Source of the DNA: an uncultured Anaerococcus sp.
Lineage (GTDB): Bacteria > Bacillota > Clostridia > Tissierellales > Peptoniphilaceae
Direction: 5' to 3'
Assembly (NCBI GenBank): GCA_902465755.1
Contig: CABQOK010000049.1
Location: 1-8,063, forward strand
Length of the DNA stretch: 8,063 nt
Positions 4,426 to 8,063 of the stretch are shown here, one piece after another. The notes beneath the pieces are model-generated. The model made no database searches, had not been told where the DNA came from, and saw only the letters and a program-made list of their open reading frames with translations. Numbering within the stretch: position 1 is the stretch's first letter; the number at the start of each line of letters is the position of its first letter. The position numbers and the translations under genes are program-made.

Positions 4426-6214
4426 TATTACAGAAACTAACCATGATCATATAGAAAGTTACCTAGCGGGCCACTCGTCTATGGGGGCTGATATTTGGGG
4501 AGCACACAAAGATACTGACGGCAAGTATGTATTCAGGGTCCTTGCCCCAAATGCTGACGAAGTCTACATCAAGGGAGATTTCACTTCTTGGGAAAATACC
4601 AAGATGACCAAAAACACCAAGTACGGTTATTTTTTTATTAAGCTTGATGCTAAGCCTGGTAATTATTACAAATATGTAGTAGTCCATGATGGAAATTGGG
4701 TAGAAAAGACCGATCCCTTTGCTCGTGCCATGGACAAGGAAGGCGACTTTGCAAGTATCATAACAGATGATTCATACGACTTTGCTGACCAAGATTTTAT
4801 CCAGAAAAGAGATAAGAACTTCGATAAGCCTCTAAATATCTACGAAATCCATATAGGAAGCTGGCTAAGATATAAAGACAATGTCAACTTCCTCGATATA
4901 GTAGATAAATTAGTAGCCTATGTCAAGGAAATGAACTACACCCATGTAGAGATAATGCCTATAACCGAATATCCTTACTATCCATCTTGGGGCTATCAAT
5001 CGAGCGGATTTTTTGCGACAAGCTCCCGCTTTGGAAGCCCGGTGGATCTTAAAAAGTTCGTCGATATTCTCCACCAAAACGGAATCGGGGTAATCCTCGA
5101 CATGGTAGCAGTCCATTTTGCTAGCGACTACTTTGGCCTAGACCATTTTGATGGAACTGGAATGTATGAGTCAGTCTATCCCGACCTTAAATACTCCGAG
5201 TGGGGATCCAATAACTTCGACTACTCCAAGGGTCATGTCAGAAGCTTTATGAAGTCTGCTATTAGTTACTGGCTAGAGAACTTCCACTTCGATGGAATAA
5301 GAATCGACGCAGTAAGCTACATGATCCACTACAATGGCAACAAGAATCGTGGAGTCCACAAGGACAATATTGAATTTATCAAGGACCTTAACAAAACTAT
5401 CCACGAATCATTCCCGAATGTCATGCTCATAGCAGAGGACTCCTCAGACTACCCACAAGTTACAGGCAAGGTAGAAGATGGGGGACTGGGCTTTGACTAC
5501 AAGTGGGATTTGGGCTGGATGAACGATACCCTAAGGTATTTTAAGACAGATTCCATAAACAGGATTGATCACCAGGCAAATATCAACTTTTCTATGTTCT
5601 ACTTCTACAACGAACGCTTTATTCTTCCACTAAGCCACGACGAGGTAGTTCATATGAAGGGAGCTATGATTAACAAAATGGCAGGATCCTACGAGGAGAA
5701 GTTCAAACAACTTAAACTCCTCTACACCTATCAGATCACCCATCCTGGCAAGAAGCTCAACTTTATGGGTAATGAAATTGCAACATTTGATGAATGGAAT
5801 GAACATGAATCGATTAATTGGGATATACTAAAATTCCCAACCCATGACGACATCCACCGCTATGTCAAGGACTTGAATGAACTTTACATCTCAAACCCAG
5901 CCTTTTTCGAAAAAGACTACGAAGAAGAAGGATTTTCCTGGAAGGTAGTAGATGATAATATAAATTCTGTTTTCGCCTATGAAAGAAAAGCCGGAGATGA
6001 GAGATACCTTGTAGTACTAAACATGACAAATACATACAAGTCTCATTTCGAGATTCCTTATGACGAAGAAGTGGAATTCGTTGAAGTCTTGGATTCACTA
6101 TCTGAGACCTACGGCGGAAGTAGATGGGATAAGAGAAATATAAAAATAGAGAAAGGAAACAATTTAGTATTGGAGCTTTGGGAATACGAAGCAATAGTAC
6201 TAAAAGTAAAATAA
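4415..6214 (+). CDS. glgB: 1,4-alpha-glucan branching enzyme (GH13)
   Basis: GlgB cuts alpha-1,4 glucan and rejoins the piece as an alpha-1,6 branch in glycogen. The 599-residue protein starts with a CBM48-type module (about 20-115: FRVLAPNADEVYIKGDFTSW), then a GH13 barrel and a C-terminal beta domain (about 500-599). Catalytic residues are nucleophile Asp298 (GIRIDAV), acid Glu341 (LIAED) and Asp409 (LSHDEVVH). GYQSSGFFATSSRFGSP and PGKKLNFMGNEIATFDEW are GlgB hallmarks. Region I reads DMVAVHF (229-235) where the usual form is DWVPxHF. ATG 4415 is chosen because GAGGA precedes it by five bases; an upstream TTG at 4403 would add only four residues and would lose that site. No glgC, glgA or glgP is nearby, so its glucan substrate must be made by genes elsewhere. 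Confidence 0.92.
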   Translation: MKVNITETNHDHIESYLAGHSSMGADIWGAHKDTDGKYVFRVLAPNADEVYIKGDFTSWENTKMTKNTKYGYFFIKLDAKPGNYYKYVVVHDGNWVEKTDPFARAMDKEGDFASIITDDSYDFADQDFIQKRDKNFDKPLNIYEIHIGSWLRYKDNVNFLDIVDKLVAYVKEMNYTHVEIMPITEYPYYPSWGYQSSGFFATSSRFGSPVDLKKFVDILHQNGIGVILDMVAVHFASDYFGLDHFDGTGMYESVYPDLKYSEWGSNNFDYSKGHVRSFMKSAISYWLENFHFDGIRIDAVSYMIHYNGNKNRGVHKDNIEFIKDLNKTIHESFPNVMLIAEDSSDYPQVTGKVEDGGLGFDYKWDLGWMNDTLRYFKTDSINRIDHQANINFSMFYFYNERFILPLSHDEVVHMKGAMINKMAGSYEEKFKQLKLLYTYQITHPGKKLNFMGNEIATFDEWNEHESINWDILKFPTHDDIHRYVKDLNELYISNPAFFEKDYEEEGFSWKVVDDNINSVFAYERKAGDERYLVVLNMTNTYKSHFEIPYDEEVEFVEVLDSLSETYGGSRWDKRNIKIEKGNNLVLELWEYEAIVLKVK

Positions 6215-6215
6215 T

Positions 6216-6683
6216 ATGAAAGTAAGAAAACCAATAAATCTATCTTGGTTAGTTGAAAAATGGACCTTGATAGATGAAGATTCATATCTTAAGAATATGT
6301 GGTTGAATACAGAATCTCTTGACTTTATAAGAATCAACAAGGAGATCCAAACCGCAGAAGATATAGAAGAAAATTATATAGATATAGACGCAGACGTAGA
6401 AAACTTCTTGCTCATGCCAACAGCAGACGAGCTAGATAGTCAAAGGCTAAGAGAAGCCTTTGTTGCAAGCCTTGACAGACACCAAAGAGATAACTTCCTA
6501 GACAACTACGAGGGAATCGCCCCAAGAGAAGAATTCCTAGACATAGTCTACGAACAAGGACTTGAAGGACAGTGGAACTCCTTTAGAGACAAGGCAGCAG
6601 CGGACATATTACTAACATGGGCTCTTGAAGAATCAATCCCAGTTAACAAAGACATGGAGACAATTAACATAAATAAACTATGA
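6216..6683 (+). CDS. UPF0158-like protein of unknown function
   Basis: The 155-residue, acidic, soluble-looking protein has no signal peptide or membrane segment. Its pattern fits the uncharacterised UPF0158 family: an N-terminal part ending in an acidic strand YIDIDADVENFLLMP (54-68), then RLREAFVASL (78-87), and a C-terminal block with EFLDIVYEQGLEGQWNSFRD (106-125) and a closing TWALEESIPV. The match was made by eye and no biochemical role is known. The start lies one base after the glgB stop with no Shine-Dalgarno site, and its stop overlaps the apbE start as ATGA, so it is embedded in the operon by translational coupling. Confidence 0.7.
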   Translation: MKVRKPINLSWLVEKWTLIDEDSYLKNMWLNTESLDFIRINKEIQTAEDIEENYIDIDADVENFLLMPTADELDSQRLREAFVASLDRHQRDNFLDNYEGIAPREEFLDIVYEQGLEGQWNSFRDKAAADILLTWALEESIPVNKDMETININKL

Positions 6684-7858
6684 GAATAAAGAAAATATTT
6701 TATCCCTTGGCTATGGCTTTTGTCATAACAGCCTGTGCCAATGGTGCAAATACAAGAGAAGATAAGAACGGACAAGAAAGCCAAGCTGAAGAAAAAGCTG
6801 AGCAAAAAGAAACTGAATCAGGTCCAAAAGTAGAAGATGCTAAGGAGAACGAAAAAAATCCAGAAGATGTGGGAAAATCCGAAGTAGGAAAACTTGACAA
6901 AACATACTACGAATATTTCGACACAGTAACTACCCTTCTAACCTATTCTGATGATGAAGAAAGCTTTGCGAAACAGTGTGATGTCCTAGAAGAAGAGCTA
7001 GCCAAATACCACAAACTCTACAACTCCTACGATTCCTTCGAAGGAGTAAATAACTTCAGAACAATCAACGAAAAGGCAGGAATCGAGCCAGTCAAGGTAG
7101 ATCCTGAAATAATTGAGCTAATCGAATACTCAAAGGAGATGTACGAACTAACAGACGGAAACATCAACATAGCTATGGGGTCCCTCCTAGGCTTGTGGCA
7201 CCAATACAGGGAAATGTCCATAGATATTCCTGAAAAGGCAGCAATCCCACCAGAAGATGAGCTCATCAAGAAAAGCGAGCACGAAAACATAGATGCCATT
7301 GAAATAGACAAAGAAAACTCCACAGTCTACATCAACGACCCAAACGTCCAACTAGACATAGGAGCAATCGGCAAAGGCTACGCCACAGAAAAAATGGCCG
7401 AAAAACTAAAAGAAGCAGGATTTGAAAAAGGAATCCTCTCTGTAGGTGGTGATGACGTAATCATAGGAGAAAACCCAAACAACAGCGAAGGAAATTGGAA
7501 AATAGCAGTCCAAAATCCCTTCCTAGAAGATAAAGAAAACCCATACTCCACAATAGTAAACGTCAAAGACACATCGGTAGTAACAAGCGGCGACTACCAA
7601 AGATACTTCACAGTCGACGGTAAAAACTACCACCACATCATAGACCCAGCCACCAGATACCCATCCGACAAATGGAAATCCGTATCAGTAAAAGCAGATA
7701 GCATCGCCCTAGCAGATACACTCTCAACCTACTTCTTCATAGTAGACCACGAGACAGGACTAAAAAAGGCAGTCGAAAACAAAGTGGAAGCCTTCTGGAT
7801 AGACCAAGAAGGAAACGAATACAAAACCGAAGGCTGGGAAGAAATAGAAGACAAATAA
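6680..7858 (+). CDS. apbE: FAD:protein FMN transferase ApbE, lipoprotein
   Basis: ApbE transfers FMN from FAD onto a Ser/Thr of target flavoproteins such as NqrB, RnfG or extracellular FMN-binding domains, outside the membrane. The 392-residue product has a lipoprotein signal with lipobox ITAC (Cys19), then a disordered Glu/Lys/Gln-rich linker (about 22-70) that would hold the catalytic domain away from the membrane. Family motifs are DIGAIGKGYA (226-235), VTSGDYQRYF (301-310), HHIIDPATRYP (318-328) and the metal-site helix SIALADTLST (341-350, with Asp346 and Thr350). The usual GGN after the central strand is GGDD (256-259). No target flavoprotein is encoded in the window. Last gene of the operon, starting inside the preceding stop and followed at once by a terminator. 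Confidence 0.93.
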   Translation: MRIKKIFYPLAMAFVITACANGANTREDKNGQESQAEEKAEQKETESGPKVEDAKENEKNPEDVGKSEVGKLDKTYYEYFDTVTTLLTYSDDEESFAKQCDVLEEELAKYHKLYNSYDSFEGVNNFRTINEKAGIEPVKVDPEIIELIEYSKEMYELTDGNINIAMGSLLGLWHQYREMSIDIPEKAAIPPEDELIKKSEHENIDAIEIDKENSTVYINDPNVQLDIGAIGKGYATEKMAEKLKEAGFEKGILSVGGDDVIIGENPNNSEGNWKIAVQNPFLEDKENPYSTIVNVKDTSVVTSGDYQRYFTVDGKNYHHIIDPATRYPSDKWKSVSVKADSIALADTLSTYFFIVDHETGLKKAVENKVEAFWIDQEGNEYKTEGWEEIEDK

Positions 7859-7863
7859 AAAGA

Positions 7864-7894
7864 AGCCCCGATCCTCAATGGATTAGGGCTTTTT
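7864..7894 (+). terminator. Intrinsic terminator of the five-gene operon
   Basis: The stem agccccgatcc/ggattagggct has ten pairs (one G-T) and a single C-A mismatch, with loop tcaat, followed by five T residues. It begins 5 nt after the apbE stop. Confidence 0.92.
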
Positions 7895-7908
7895 GGGTGG
7901 GGAAATGG

Positions 7909-7935
7909 GACATCTCACGTAAAGTTCAAGCTGGC
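7909..7935 (+). repeat. Right-arm remnant of element A
   Basis: The segment acatctcacgtaaagttcaa followed by gctggc matches the right arm of element A (acctctcacgtaaagttcga, ggtggc) with a few changes. The matching left arm and 87-nt core are missing; the operon and its terminator lie where they would be. Just downstream is a short palindrome, atatgg-c-ccatat (7970-7982), of unknown meaning. Confidence 0.6.
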
Positions 7936-7990
7936 TTGTATGTAGACATAACATTTGTAAAACAATGAAATATGGCCCATATAACCCTAT

Positions 7991-8063
7991 CGCCATCTCG
8001 AAGGAGGCACGACTGAGAGATCTACAGTCTATGACGACATGTAGATATAAAAGTTCAAGTTAT
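7991..8063 (+). repeat. Inverted-repeat element A, copy 5 (runs off the window)
   Basis: The left arm cgccatctcg ... gagagatctacag and the first part of the core (tctatgacgacatgtagata and onward) match the upstream copies. The arm apex differs again (aaggaggcacgact), as it does between most copies. The right half lies beyond the window. The orientation is the same as that of the copies before tadA. Confidence 0.8.

Noticed and set aside
5865..6194. 109-codon open frame antisense to glgB
   Set aside because: It is a shadow of a well-supported glgB reading frame, with no family resemblance or ribosome site.
7027..7323. 98-codon serine-rich open frame antisense to apbE
   Set aside because: Its composition is the mirror of Glu/Lys/Asp codons in apbE, and it has no independent evidence.

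Overview
The window looks like the chromosome of a low-GC Gram-positive anaerobe. AT-rich codons, AGGAG-type ribosome sites, short TATAAT boxes and the gene families fit a Gram-positive anaerobic coccus such as Anaerococcus or Peptoniphilus; the genus is an inference, not something the sequence proves.

Layout. Positions 1-56 are the 3' part of a tRNA-Arg (anticodon CCT), followed by its intrinsic terminator (64-88). From about 100 to 1680 there is no credible gene. This stretch is a tandem mosaic of palindromic repeats. Element A is a 152-159 bp inverted repeat with arms of about 32 bp around a core of exactly 87 nt. Element B is a hairpin of about 90 bp. A short linker and an AT-rich spacer complete a period of roughly 340-350 bp. 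Then come tadA (1738-2286, tRNA adenosine deaminase) and, convergent with only one base between them, a small VOC-fold protein gene (2288-2692, minus strand).

A tightly packed five-gene operon runs from 2852 to 7858: a D-2-hydroxyacid dehydrogenase, uridine kinase (udk), a GH13 glycogen branching enzyme (glgB), a UPF0158-like protein and an ApbE-type flavin transferase lipoprotein. All junctions overlap or are one base apart, and only the first gene and glgB have clear Shine-Dalgarno sites, so translation is probably coupled. A strong intrinsic terminator (7864-7894) ends the operon. Beyond it the A repeats resume, with an arm remnant at 7909-7935 and a new copy running off the window end.

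The operon joins nucleotide salvage, 2-hydroxyacid redox, glycogen branching and surface flavoprotein maturation. No single pathway links them in an obvious way. The most distinctive content is the repeat mosaic, where paired changes in opposite arms suggest that the hairpin structure itself is maintained.
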